This document shows, in pieces, positions 1 through 8,820 of a stretch of DNA of 64,000 nucleotides. The position numbers and the translations under genes are program-made. The notes beneath the pieces were generated by a model. The model was not told the DNA's origin, searched no databases, and was given only the letters and a program-made list of their open reading frames with translations. Origin of the DNA: Bacillus luti (GTDB lineage Bacteria; Bacillota; Bacilli; Bacillales; Bacillaceae_G). The first letter of the stretch is position 1; each line of letters starts with the position of its first letter. The stretch lies in NCBI RefSeq assembly GCF_001884105.1, contig NZ_MACI01000089.1, positions 1 to 64,000 on the forward strand. Reading direction: 5' to 3'.

Positions 1-1506
1 CAAGGTGGTGGCTCAACAGTAATTGAACGTACAAATAATCATATTGTACATCAAAAAACTGAGAAGCTAACAAATAATACATCTAATGTATTAATTAAAG
101 AAGCAGTGGAGACCGTTCAAAGTTATCAAGGTTTAATGAGCCTTTATCAAATGTATTATGGGATTGATTTAAGAACGAATGACGTGGGGCCTAAGCTTGA
201 AGAGGGAAGTTTAGATGCGATTGCGACTGATCATTCATTATACTATATGTTAAATAAACAAAGTGTAATTGATTTAATTTCAAATCTTGTTTCAGCTAGT
301 ATTACTAGTGAAGTAAAGCAAGATATGACAGGTTTAAAACAAAAAATAGACTCTTACCAACAGATCATTACTAGTGCAGATCAAAATTCAATGTTGCTAG
401 CAGAGAAACTAAATGAAACGATGCAGCAAGCAACTAGTATGAATCAAAATTTAGGAGAGTATTTAAAAGGTTTAGCGAAATGGCGTGAGAGTAGCTTAAA
501 GTTAGTTGAAGAGCAACAAGTATTAACGACTAATAATGCTGGTGAACAAACAGCTGTACTATCGTTAGACTCTGGTATTAAATCTTTAACGATGCAAACT
601 CAGTCATTAGTAGAGAGTTCGAAGCATAGTTTAGCGACATCAGATGATGTGTATAAAACATTTGACCAAATTAACGGACAAGCAAAAGAAATTCAAGAAA
701 GCGGAACGACAATTGTTTCGAAAGCAGATTCTTTATTAAATGATTTTACGAAGAAAATGGAAGATGATAAAGCATTCTCGAAAAACTTTACAAAGATTTT
801 GGCGAATAGTCGTATTGGAGATCGTCAAAATGAGATGCTATATGAGTTTTTATCTAGTCCAGTTCAGAAACAAAATGATGGGGTAATTGTAGCTGGTAAT
901 GCCTTTACACCATACTTAATCGTATTAACTTGTTTCATTGTTGCGTTATTTACAGCATACGCAATTGCGAATCAAGAAAAGAAACGAACGCAATCAGATC
1001 ATTTTGAAGAGAAATTCTCTTTAATTGATATGAATGTACCAACTACAGTAGTAGCATTCGGAATATCGATTGTGGAAGGGATCAGTATAGGGATCATTTC
1101 GGGGCGCCTTTTAAAGTTCGGGCAGGATCAAAGTTTACTGTGGATTGCGTTTATCACAATTATTATGATGGCGTTTGTATTAGTTTCAACATACTTACTA
1201 CGACAAATAAAAATGGTAGGGATGTTTATCTTATTAGTATTTTTAAGTATGTATCTATTTTTAACTGAAGCAGTTGGAAGTAAAGTAGATCAGCTTTCTA
1301 CTGTCGGAAAGATACGTCAATTTTCACCGCTTCAGTATATCGAAAGTTTTCTAAATGATTTTATTAGCGGTAAAGATACTGGAAAGGTTATTTTTATCGT
1401 ATTGTTTGTAATTGCCATTATAGGGTTAGTTAGTAATCTATTTGTATGGCATAAGAAATGGGAGGAAAAAGAAGTAAATGATCAAACAATGGAGCATAGT
1501 GGTTAA
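1..1506 (+). CDS. esaA: type VII secretion protein EsaA (YueB family), 3' part only
   Basis: This is the 3' end of the gene for EsaA/YueB, the large membrane protein of Firmicutes type VIIb secretion whose extracellular domain projects from the channel. The frame is open from the first base with no start codon, so the N-terminal membrane helix lies outside the window; 501 codons are present. The visible protein is a long polar helical region to about window residue 295, followed by five hydrophobic segments that reach nearly to the end, which is the C-terminal architecture of the family. It overlaps the next gene by 29 bases, pointing to one transcript. The family call rests on this architecture and on the essA-esaB-essB-essC genes behind it. 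Confidence 0.9.
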   Translation, partial: QGGGSTVIERTNNHIVHQKTEKLTNNTSNVLIKEAVETVQSYQGLMSLYQMYYGIDLRTNDVGPKLEEGSLDAIATDHSLYYMLNKQSVIDLISNLVSASITSEVKQDMTGLKQKIDSYQQIITSADQNSMLLAEKLNETMQQATSMNQNLGEYLKGLAKWRESSLKLVEEQQVLTTNNAGEQTAVLSLDSGIKSLTMQTQSLVESSKHSLATSDDVYKTFDQINGQAKEIQESGTTIVSKADSLLNDFTKKMEDDKAFSKNFTKILANSRIGDRQNEMLYEFLSSPVQKQNDGVIVAGNAFTPYLIVLTCFIVALFTAYAIANQEKKRTQSDHFEEKFSLIDMNVPTTVVAFGISIVEGISIGIISGRLLKFGQDQSLLWIAFITIIMMAFVLVSTYLLRQIKMVGMFILLVFLSMYLFLTEAVGSKVDQLSTVGKIRQFSPLQYIESFLNDFISGKDTGKVIFIVLFVIAIIGLVSNLFVWHKKWEEKEVNDQTMEHSG

Positions 1507-1981
1507 GTTATCATTTATTTGTTTCCTTTTACTGTTTGTCGCGCTACCGATAAGGAGCGCGGCTGACAGTTATCTTGGTGATGATGGAAAGATTCAGTTT
1601 AAAGTAGACCGTTTTGAAGATAAAGACCAAGAAAAAAATAAAAAGGAACATAAGGAAACAGAATTAGATAAAGCATCGATTGAGTTGTTTAACGAAGAAG
1701 TAGAAGAAGAAATTCAGAAAAAGAAAAAGAAAGAACAAAAAGAGATGGAATCTTTACGAGATTCTCTTTTTATAAAACAAAAAGAAACAAATAGTATGAA
1801 AGATACGAAAAATAGTTTGTTTAGCAGTGAATATGTTGTCAGAAAAAGCGCTGATGAAGTGGCAAGTAATCAAACAATGAATGAAAAGCCAATCAGTACA
1901 ACAATAATAATATTGTTAGGCGGCAGCGTTTTACTTATTTGCATCGGTATCTATACGGTTCTTCGAAAAAGTTGGAGGTAA
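1478..1981 (+). CDS. essA: type VII secretion protein EssA
   Basis: EssA is a small membrane component of the T7SSb machine. The 167-residue product has a hydrophobic N-terminal segment (about residues 8-28), a highly charged Lys/Glu-rich middle likely to be helical, and a second membrane segment at about 141-161, followed by a short basic tail. This two-anchor layout and length fit the family. The start lies inside the end of esaA and is preceded by an AAATGGGAGG-like ribosome site. It is followed 4 bases later by esaB. Sequence conservation in EssA is low, so position between esaA and esaB is an important part of the evidence. Confidence 0.85.
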   Translation: MIKQWSIVVKLSFICFLLLFVALPIRSAADSYLGDDGKIQFKVDRFEDKDQEKNKKEHKETELDKASIELFNEEVEEEIQKKKKKEQKEMESLRDSLFIKQKETNSMKDTKNSLFSSEYVVRKSADEVASNQTMNEKPISTTIIILLGGSVLLICIGIYTVLRKSWR

Positions 1982-1985
1982 AGTA

Positions 1986-2237
1986 ATGGCGATACAAACG
2001 CATATTAACGTAACAGTAGATTTTAGTAAGTGGAATGGAAATACATATGATTTGCGTATTCCGAATCATCAATCTATTAAATATTTATTGAAAAATTTAA
2101 TAGATACGTTAAAGATTGATAATCATAACGGTTCACATTTTGTAATGAAAATAAAAAATAAATCAATTGTTTTAACAGATAATGATCGTTTAATCGATCA
2201 CCAAATAACAGATGGAGATATATTACAAGTTCTATAA
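1986..2237 (+). CDS. esaB: ubiquitin-like T7SS protein EsaB (YukD family)
   Basis: EsaB/YukD is a small cytosolic ubiquitin-fold protein needed for type VIIb secretion in staphylococci and B. subtilis. The 83-residue product shows alternating beta-strand and helix pattern of that fold: a first strand ITHINVTVDF-like, a central helix around residues 30-43, and a C-terminal strand after the acidic DNDRLIDH stretch that ends ILQVL. It lacks a C-terminal Gly-Gly, as is normal for this family, so no conjugation role is implied. It sits between essA and essB with a GGAGG ribosome site overlapping the end of essA. Confidence 0.85.
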   Translation: MAIQTHINVTVDFSKWNGNTYDLRIPNHQSIKYLLKNLIDTLKIDNHNGSHFVMKIKNKSIVLTDNDRLIDHQITDGDILQVL

Positions 2238-2310
2238 AAAATATTTCTTACCTTTAGTTATTTGAAAATAAGTTATTACGGGTTATAAAGAAAAGGAGAA
2301 GAGGATAAAC

Positions 2311-3510
2311 ATGACGGAAAAAACAATTCAAATTGATGCAATGAACTATCAATTTCAAATAGAAAAAGAAATTTGGAAATTGGAGATGACAAAATCTCAA
2401 ACACGTATAAAAGATTTCCGTCAATTCGATATAATTACGGGCGCGTCATCTGAGTTTGTACCATTAACGATAGAAGAAACGGATGACATGTTTACGTTTC
2501 AATTTCAAGTAGATAAAAAATTACATAAGTGGGACAATCTTGGACGTTTTGGAAGAAATGAGAAATTAAGACTGCTTCGCAATGTTGCGCAGTTTCATAA
2601 ATATTTAAATAAGCGAATCACATTCTTTTTACATCCAGACAATATAGTTTTTAATGCGAATTTAATGCCAAGTATTATACATAGAGGAATTCGAGACATT
2701 GTTCCACCAACCCCGTTGTTAGAAGAGCAATTTTTAACGCAATATAAGTGTCTAATTATTGCTTTATTCTCCGAAAAGCACAATTTTGATGATTTATATG
2801 CTGGGTTACTAAAAGATGCAAAAGAAACAACATTTGAACAAACAGTTGCTCAAATGGAAAACTTAGATGCATTACTGCAGTTTCTTGATGACAGCTTTGA
2901 GAAGGAACAAACAAAAACAGAAAAAAATATGCAGTTAGTACCTAAAAAAAGCTATAAATCGTTTAAATACTTAGCTTTTTCCTTCATAGCGGCGACAGTT
3001 ATTTTAGCTGCTCCTTTAATATATTTCACTTTTATAAAATTTCCTTATCAAAATAAATTATTAGAAGCAAATGCGAGTTTCATAGCAACTGATTATGACA
3101 AAGTAATTACACAATTAAATGAAGAAGAATTTGAATCATTACCGATTGCCTCTAAATATGAGTTAGCATTTGCATACATTACAGCTGAAAAACTAGGTGA
3201 AGATCAAAAGAAAACAATTATGAAAAATATTAGTTTGAAAAGTGATGAAAAGTATTTGCTGTATTGGATGTATAACGGAAAAGGTAATTTTGATAAATCA
3301 TTAGATTTAGCTAAGACACTTGATGATCCGCAGCTTATTATGTACGGCCTTGTTAAACAAATTGAATCGCTGAAAAATAATCCGGATTTATCAGGAGAAG
3401 AGCGAGATCAAAAGTTAAAAACATATGAGCAACAACTAGATGAGTATGATAAGAAATATGGAAAATCATCAAACGATAAAGACTCGTCAAGCACAGAGAA
3501 AAAAGAGTAA
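2311..3510 (+). CDS. essB: type VII secretion protein EssB (YukC family)
   Basis: EssB/YukC is a bitopic membrane protein of the T7SSb core, with a cytoplasmic pseudokinase-fold domain, one membrane helix and an outside domain. Here residues 1-210 form the soluble N-terminal half, a single hydrophobic helix lies at about 218-241, and residues 245-380 are helical, TPR-like, ending in a Ser/Lys/Glu-rich tail. The 399-residue length is typical. The ribosome site AAAGGAGAAGAGG stands upstream of the chosen ATG. A 73-base gap separates it from esaB and 43 bases from essC, so cotranscription is likely. Confidence 0.9.
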   Translation: MTEKTIQIDAMNYQFQIEKEIWKLEMTKSQTRIKDFRQFDIITGASSEFVPLTIEETDDMFTFQFQVDKKLHKWDNLGRFGRNEKLRLLRNVAQFHKYLNKRITFFLHPDNIVFNANLMPSIIHRGIRDIVPPTPLLEEQFLTQYKCLIIALFSEKHNFDDLYAGLLKDAKETTFEQTVAQMENLDALLQFLDDSFEKEQTKTEKNMQLVPKKSYKSFKYLAFSFIAATVILAAPLIYFTFIKFPYQNKLLEANASFIATDYDKVITQLNEEEFESLPIASKYELAFAYITAEKLGEDQKKTIMKNISLKSDEKYLLYWMYNGKGNFDKSLDLAKTLDDPQLIMYGLVKQIESLKNNPDLSGEERDQKLKTYEQQLDEYDKKYGKSSNDKDSSSTEKKE

Positions 3511-3553
3511 GTAAGCACTTGATGAGACAGTTGAAAAGGAGCAGTGAACACGC

Positions 3554-6500
3554 ATGGAGCAACTATTAGTATTGACTTATGGAGACAAAATATATAAGTG
3601 CACATTACATCCAAATGAGCAATCAATAGTGTCGATTGGAAAAGAATGGACAAATGATATTACGAATCCTAGTTTAGAACAAGAAATAGAATTAAAGTGG
3701 AATAATGAAGTAAACGCTTGGATGGTACAAAATCAATTGATCGAATTCAATAAGGAATTTGAGATTGGAAAAACTAAAGATGTGAGCTTAAAAATCTTTA
3801 TATCTATTATTGGCACAACGAAAGTGTTTGATATCGGAACGAAACATTCTCTTACAATGAGTCAAAACAGCTATGATGATATTTCCATTAACGGGAGTAG
3901 TGTAGATTTAATGCTATCTCGTGCAACATTATACGATTCTTTTAAAGTGAACGTATATGACGGAGAGGTATTTCATAATTATACGAAGCTAAAAGATAGC
4001 GCGCTGTTAGAAACAGGAGACATATTATATTTTGATGGTGTTTTAGTGGAGATAGGCAGTGAAGATATTCAAGTACTCTCTTCAGAAGATAATGTGAAAT
4101 CAGCGTTACCTATTTTAGTAGAATCAGCAACGAATTATCAAAGTGGTTATCCAGATTATCATCGTTCACCACGTATTATTTACCGTGAACCAGAAGAGAA
4201 AATGACAATTGCAAAACCTTCAAGTATGCCGTCAAAACCGACTGAGCATTTGGCGAGAATCATTGCACCTTCTCTTGTCATGATTGTCGTAACCGTATTA
4301 CTTGCTATTTTTATGAAATACGGAATGTTTATTATTGCTTCGATTGCGATGACATTAGTAACGATCATTGTTTCTGTCACATCATATATAAAAAATTTAA
4401 AGCAATATAAAATCGACATTGTGGAACGTGATAAAAGCTATAGAGAGTATATAAAACAAAAAACGAAAGATTTACATGCAGAAAGTGAAAAGCAGCGTCA
4501 TGCATTGCAATATCATAATCCGAATGTTGAAGTAATACGTAATATGGCTTTGCAAGTAAATCCACGTATATATGAAAAAACAATGCTGCATCATGATTTC
4601 TTAACATTTAGCGTTGGGACAGGACAAGCTAATACGAGTTTTGAAATCCAATTTAATGAAGAAGAATTTAGTCAAACGAAAGATGAGTTAATTGATATAG
4701 CACGTGAACTAAGACAGCGCTATCTTACTTTGGAAGAAGTACCTGTTGTAACCGATTTGATAAATGGGCCGGTTGGCTATATTGGACAACGCTCTTTAGT
4801 GTTAGAACAATTACAATTATTAGTTGTACAAACCGCGTTATTCCATAGTTATTATGACTTGCAGTTTATTACTATTTTTCCGGAAGAAGAAAAGGAAAAG
4901 TGGGACTGGATGCGCTGGTTACCTCATGGAAGTGTTCGCGATATAAATGTACGTGGATTTGTATACCATGATCGTAGCCGTGATCAAGTGTTAAATAGTT
5001 TGTATCAAATATTGAAAGAACGAAAACTAAAACTAGATGAAAAAAGTTCAACTAATGAAAAAATGTACTTTGCACCGCACTATGTCGTTCTCATTACAGA
5101 TGAAAAACTAATACTAGACCATGTTGTGATGGAATTCTTTAATGATGATCCGAGTCAATTAGGTGTATCACTTGTATTTGTACAAGATGTTATGCAAAGT
5201 TTACCGGAACACGTGAAAACGGTAATAGATATAAGAGATGCAAAACACGGGAACATCATCTTGGAACAAGGCGAGCTTGTTAACCGTCAATTTAAACTAA
5301 ATCGCGTACCGAAAGATTTCAATTTAGAAGATGTTTCACGAGCATTAGCGCCGTTAAATCATTTGCAAAACTTAAAAAATAGTATTCCAGAAAGCGTAAC
5401 ATTTTTAGAAATGTACGGTGTTGAAAAAGTAAAAGAACTGAATATCACAAGTCGCTGGCAGAAAAATGCGGCGCATAAATCTTTAGCTGTACCACTTGGA
5501 CTACGTGGGAAAGAAGATATTGTAAACTTAAACTTACATGAAAAAGCTCACGGACCACACGGATTAATAGCAGGTACAACAGGTTCAGGTAAATCGGAAA
5601 TTATACAATCGTATATTTTATCTCTAGCGGTCAATTTCCATCCTTACGAAGTGGCCTTTCTACTAATTGACTATAAAGGCGGCGGTATGGCGAATTTATT
5701 CAAAAACTTACCGCATTTATTAGGAACGATTACGAACTTAGATGGAGCACAAAGTATGAGAGCGCTCGCATCAATTAAAGCTGAATTACAAAAAAGACAA
5801 CGATTATTTGGTGAAAATGATGTAAACCATATTAATCAGTATCAAAAACTGTATAAAGAAGGCTTAGTGAGTGAACCGATGCCACATTTATTTTTAATTA
5901 GTGATGAATTCGCGGAACTGAAGTCAGAACAACCAGAATTTATGAAAGAGCTAGTTTCAACAGCGCGTATCGGTCGTTCACTCGGAATCCATTTAATATT
6001 AGCTACGCAAAAACCGAGCGGTGTTGTAGACGATCAAATTTGGAGTAACTCGAAATTTAAACTAGCACTAAAAGTTCAAAATACGTCAGATAGTAATGAA
6101 ATTTTAAAAACACCAGATGCAGCTGAAATTACATTACCAGGACGTGCTTACTTACAAGTTGGGAATAATGAAATTTATGAACTATTCCAATCGGCTTGGA
6201 GCGGGGCGGACTATGTAGAAAATAAAGAGGATAAAGAACATTTAGACGCAACAATCTATGCAATAAATGATCTAGGACAATATGAAATATTAAGTGAAGA
6301 CTTAAGTGGACTTGGTGGCAGCAAAGAAGTAATAAGCGTACCATCTGAACTTGATGCTGTTATTGATTACATTCACGATTACGCAGAAGTAAATGAAATT
6401 GAACCGTTAGCAAGACCGTGGTTACCACCACTTCCAGAGAGCGTATATTTACAAGACTTACACGCTATTCAGTTCAAAGAAGCATGGACGAAAGAAAAGA

Positions 6501-8065
6501 AACCATTACAAGCAACAGTTGGTCTACTAGATCAGCCTGAATTACAATCACAAACACCATTAACATTAGATATTAGTAAAGACGGACACGTAGCAGTATT
6601 CTCAAGTCCAGGTTACGGAAAATCAACATTCTTACAATCAGTCATTATGGATGTAGCTCGTCAGCATAGTCCGGAGCATTTACATGTGTATTTATTAGAC
6701 TTCGGAACAAACGGTTTAATGCCATTAAAATCTTTACCGCATGTGGCAGACATCATTACACTAGACCAAGTTGAAAAATGCGAGAAATTTCTTCGCCGCA
6801 TAGAAGATCTATTAAAAGATAGAAAGCAATTGCTAAGTAAATATGGCGTTGCGAGTCTTGAAATGTATGAGAGAGCTAGTAAAGAAGTATTACCAACAGT
6901 ATTAATTACGTTAGATAACTATGATTCTGTTAGAGAAGCTGGATTTGTCGAAGACTTTGAACGCATTGTTGCACAAATCGTACGTGAAGGGGCAGCGGTA
7001 GGAATTCATTTAATGCTTACGGCTACACGTCAAAATGCGTTGAGAGTACAAGTAAATACAAATATTAAACTACAAATTGCTCTATATATGATAGATGAGG
7101 CAGAATCTAGAGCGATTGTAGGAAGAACGGACTTGAAAATTGAAGAATTAGCAGGACGTGGTTTAGTTAAAATTGACGAACCAACAATTTTCCAAACAGC
7201 TTTACCGACAAGTGGAGAAGACGTACTTACTCGAATTGAAAATATACAAGCTGAAGGAAAAGAGATGGATTCCTTCTGGGATGGAGAAAGACCGAAAGCA
7301 ATTCCTATGGTGCCTGAAGTTCTGGAATACAAAGAATTTATTGCATGGCCAGAAACAAGAAAAATTATTGAAGCAGGCAAACTAACATTTGGTGTAGAAA
7401 CAGAAAGCGTTACACCTCTCGAATTAGATTTAACGGAAGCGTCTAATATTGTTGTAGGGGGAATCAAGAAAGATGAAGTTGAAAATGTAGTTCATCAATT
7501 CCTTCAACAGTTAGCTGAAAGTGGACACTTTGACTTAGGCTTAATCGATACAAGAACACGTAATTTCTCGAACTATAGAGAGAGCGCTGCTTTATATGTA
7601 GCTGAAAAAACAGGGATTGAGAAAACGATCAAACAAGTTACAAATGCTTATAAATCAAGAGAAGCGGCGTTTAAAGAGGAGCAGGAAGCATCAAGTGAAA
7701 CAGTGAACCCAGCCGAATTTATTAAGAAATTTAAGCCGATTGTAATCGTAATTGCAGATGTAAATGATATTTTAAGTAATTTAGAAGATAGCGATATATA
7801 TAGTTTAGCGGAATTAATAACAAATGGTGCATTTATGGGTATCCACTTCGTAATTGGCTGTGATGTTGATTCAATTGACAGTCGATACGATTTAGTTTCA
7901 AAAACAATAAAAACGCAATCTCATGTTATTTTACTTAGAAAATCATCAGGCCAAATGGTCTTTGATGTATCTAATAAAGATTTAAGTAGTACAAAGTTAA
8001 ACCCATTTGAAGGGTATTTTGTTGAAAATCGTTTTGCTACTAGAATTAAAGTGCCAACTATTTAA
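3554..8065 (+). CDS. essC: type VII secretion ATPase EssC (FtsK/SpoIIIE family)
   Basis: EssC is the motor ATPase of T7SSb and recognises WXG100 and LXG substrates. The 1503-residue protein has two N-terminal forkhead-associated-like domains (about 1-190), two membrane helices (about 230-275), and tandem FtsK/SpoIIIE ATPase domains. The first has a full Walker A, GTTGSGKSE, near residue 673, with a Walker B-type LFLISDEF near 780; the second has SSPGYGKST near residue 1017; a third C-terminal domain has lost its P-loop (VGGIKKDEV). That pattern of two intact and one degenerate ATPase is normal for the family. The EssC C-terminus is known to vary with the effector set in staphylococci, so this end may be matched to the LXG effector downstream. 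Confidence 0.95.
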   Translation: MEQLLVLTYGDKIYKCTLHPNEQSIVSIGKEWTNDITNPSLEQEIELKWNNEVNAWMVQNQLIEFNKEFEIGKTKDVSLKIFISIIGTTKVFDIGTKHSLTMSQNSYDDISINGSSVDLMLSRATLYDSFKVNVYDGEVFHNYTKLKDSALLETGDILYFDGVLVEIGSEDIQVLSSEDNVKSALPILVESATNYQSGYPDYHRSPRIIYREPEEKMTIAKPSSMPSKPTEHLARIIAPSLVMIVVTVLLAIFMKYGMFIIASIAMTLVTIIVSVTSYIKNLKQYKIDIVERDKSYREYIKQKTKDLHAESEKQRHALQYHNPNVEVIRNMALQVNPRIYEKTMLHHDFLTFSVGTGQANTSFEIQFNEEEFSQTKDELIDIARELRQRYLTLEEVPVVTDLINGPVGYIGQRSLVLEQLQLLVVQTALFHSYYDLQFITIFPEEEKEKWDWMRWLPHGSVRDINVRGFVYHDRSRDQVLNSLYQILKERKLKLDEKSSTNEKMYFAPHYVVLITDEKLILDHVVMEFFNDDPSQLGVSLVFVQDVMQSLPEHVKTVIDIRDAKHGNIILEQGELVNRQFKLNRVPKDFNLEDVSRALAPLNHLQNLKNSIPESVTFLEMYGVEKVKELNITSRWQKNAAHKSLAVPLGLRGKEDIVNLNLHEKAHGPHGLIAGTTGSGKSEIIQSYILSLAVNFHPYEVAFLLIDYKGGGMANLFKNLPHLLGTITNLDGAQSMRALASIKAELQKRQRLFGENDVNHINQYQKLYKEGLVSEPMPHLFLISDEFAELKSEQPEFMKELVSTARIGRSLGIHLILATQKPSGVVDDQIWSNSKFKLALKVQNTSDSNEILKTPDAAEITLPGRAYLQVGNNEIYELFQSAWSGADYVENKEDKEHLDATIYAINDLGQYEILSEDLSGLGGSKEVISVPSELDAVIDYIHDYAEVNEIEPLARPWLPPLPESVYLQDLHAIQFKEAWTKEKKPLQATVGLLDQPELQSQTPLTLDISKDGHVAVFSSPGYGKSTFLQSVIMDVARQHSPEHLHVYLLDFGTNGLMPLKSLPHVADIITLDQVEKCEKFLRRIEDLLKDRKQLLSKYGVASLEMYERASKEVLPTVLITLDNYDSVREAGFVEDFERIVAQIVREGAAVGIHLMLTATRQNALRVQVNTNIKLQIALYMIDEAESRAIVGRTDLKIEELAGRGLVKIDEPTIFQTALPTSGEDVLTRIENIQAEGKEMDSFWDGERPKAIPMVPEVLEYKEFIAWPETRKIIEAGKLTFGVETESVTPLELDLTEASNIVVGGIKKDEVENVVHQFLQQLAESGHFDLGLIDTRTRNFSNYRESAALYVAEKTGIEKTIKQVTNAYKSREAAFKEEQEASSETVNPAEFIKKFKPIVIVIADVNDILSNLEDSDIYSLAELITNGAFMGIHFVIGCDVDSIDSRYDLVSKTIKTQSHVILLRKSSGQMVFDVSNKDLSSTKLNPFEGYFVENRFATRIKVPTI

Positions 8066-8077
8066 GGGGTGATTTGC

Positions 8078-8500
8078 ATGGGGATAGAGGAATTAAATAG
8101 TCAAAAATCTGGTTTGTTAAGTAGTATAAGTCATCAACAAGGGCAATTGGCTGAATTACAAATGAAATTACGAAGGGTAATAACTGCTAAAGGGCAATTT
8201 GTAAATAATCTTGAAGCAATTAAACAAAATCAAGAGCAGTTTAAGTCTTTAGAAATAAACGAGAGTAGTTGGAAAGGGCAAAGAGCAACTACTTTTAAAG
8301 AAACATATGAACAACAAGTCGTTTCGAATTTAGGGAAGTTTATCGGAGAACTAGGGAGAGTTCAAGAAGACATCGATCAAGCCATACGGCGGCTTGAAAG
8401 AGAAATCGCTACATGTGAGTCTAGTATTCTTTCTTTAAGTAGAAGTGTTTCAATGGTTGACGCTAGTATTCAAGTAGAAGTACAGAAGGCGGGGAAATGA
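8078..8500 (+). CDS. LXG-associated helical protein, YwqH-like (DUF5082 type)
   Basis: A 140-residue, almost entirely helical protein with heptad-like spacing, resembling B. subtilis YwqH (DUF5082). Such small helical proteins are encoded just before LXG effectors and bind the LXG domain to present the toxin to the T7SS. The GTG nine bases upstream is in frame, but ATG 8078 was chosen because AAGGGGTG ends six bases before it. A central Trp-Lys-Gly (SSWKGQRAT) recalls the WxG turn of WXG100 proteins. The gene starts 12 bases after essC and is followed 3 bases later by the second small partner. Confidence 0.75.
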   Translation: MGIEELNSQKSGLLSSISHQQGQLAELQMKLRRVITAKGQFVNNLEAIKQNQEQFKSLEINESSWKGQRATTFKETYEQQVVSNLGKFIGELGRVQEDIDQAIRRLEREIATCESSILSLSRSVSMVDASIQVEVQKAGK

Positions 8501-8503
8501 TAA

Positions 8504-8800
8504 ATGGGGGAAATTAAATTAAATAAAGGGGTATTTGATGCGAAAGTAAGTGAATTGAAAAGTGGTGCTAGTGATTTAGGTAAGACTAAATTTAATGGTA
8601 TGCAGTTACATCGTACGAATTTAAGTAAACTGAAAAAATATTGTGAAGCGATTGAAAAGTTATCAAAAAAAGTGCAGCAATATGAACAAATACTACAAAA
8701 AGATATTAGTAGAATTCAGCAAACAGGACAAGAAATGGTTCAGCAAGATGAAAAGCTTGGAAAAGATTTGAAAGACAGTTCAGCGCACCGTGCTATGTAA
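8504..8800 (+). CDS. LXG-associated small helical protein, YwqI-like (DUF5344 / SACOL2603-type)
   Basis: A 98-residue helical protein resembling B. subtilis YwqI. Proteins of this group are WXG100-sized and act with the DUF5082 type as a pair of targeting partners for LXG toxins. The sequence is rich in Lys, Gln and Glu, has no membrane segment or signal peptide, and forms two helical halves around a central polar stretch. It is followed 20 bases later by the LXG gene, whose ribosome site AGGGAGAGGGGGG lies in the gap. The family name is from memory of related loci; the helical nature and position are directly visible. Confidence 0.7.
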   Translation: MGEIKLNKGVFDAKVSELKSGASDLGKTKFNGMQLHRTNLSKLKKYCEAIEKLSKKVQQYEQILQKDISRIQQTGQEMVQQDEKLGKDLKDSSAHRAM

Positions 8801-8820
8801 AGGGAGAGGGGGGAGAAAAT

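Noticed and set aside
7030-7467. Antisense frame of 145 codons inside essC
   Set aside because: Overlaps a strongly conserved ATPase gene and lacks a start signal.
7440-7500. Missing P-loop in the third ATPase domain of EssC
   Set aside because: The C-terminal domain is degenerate in many EssC proteins.
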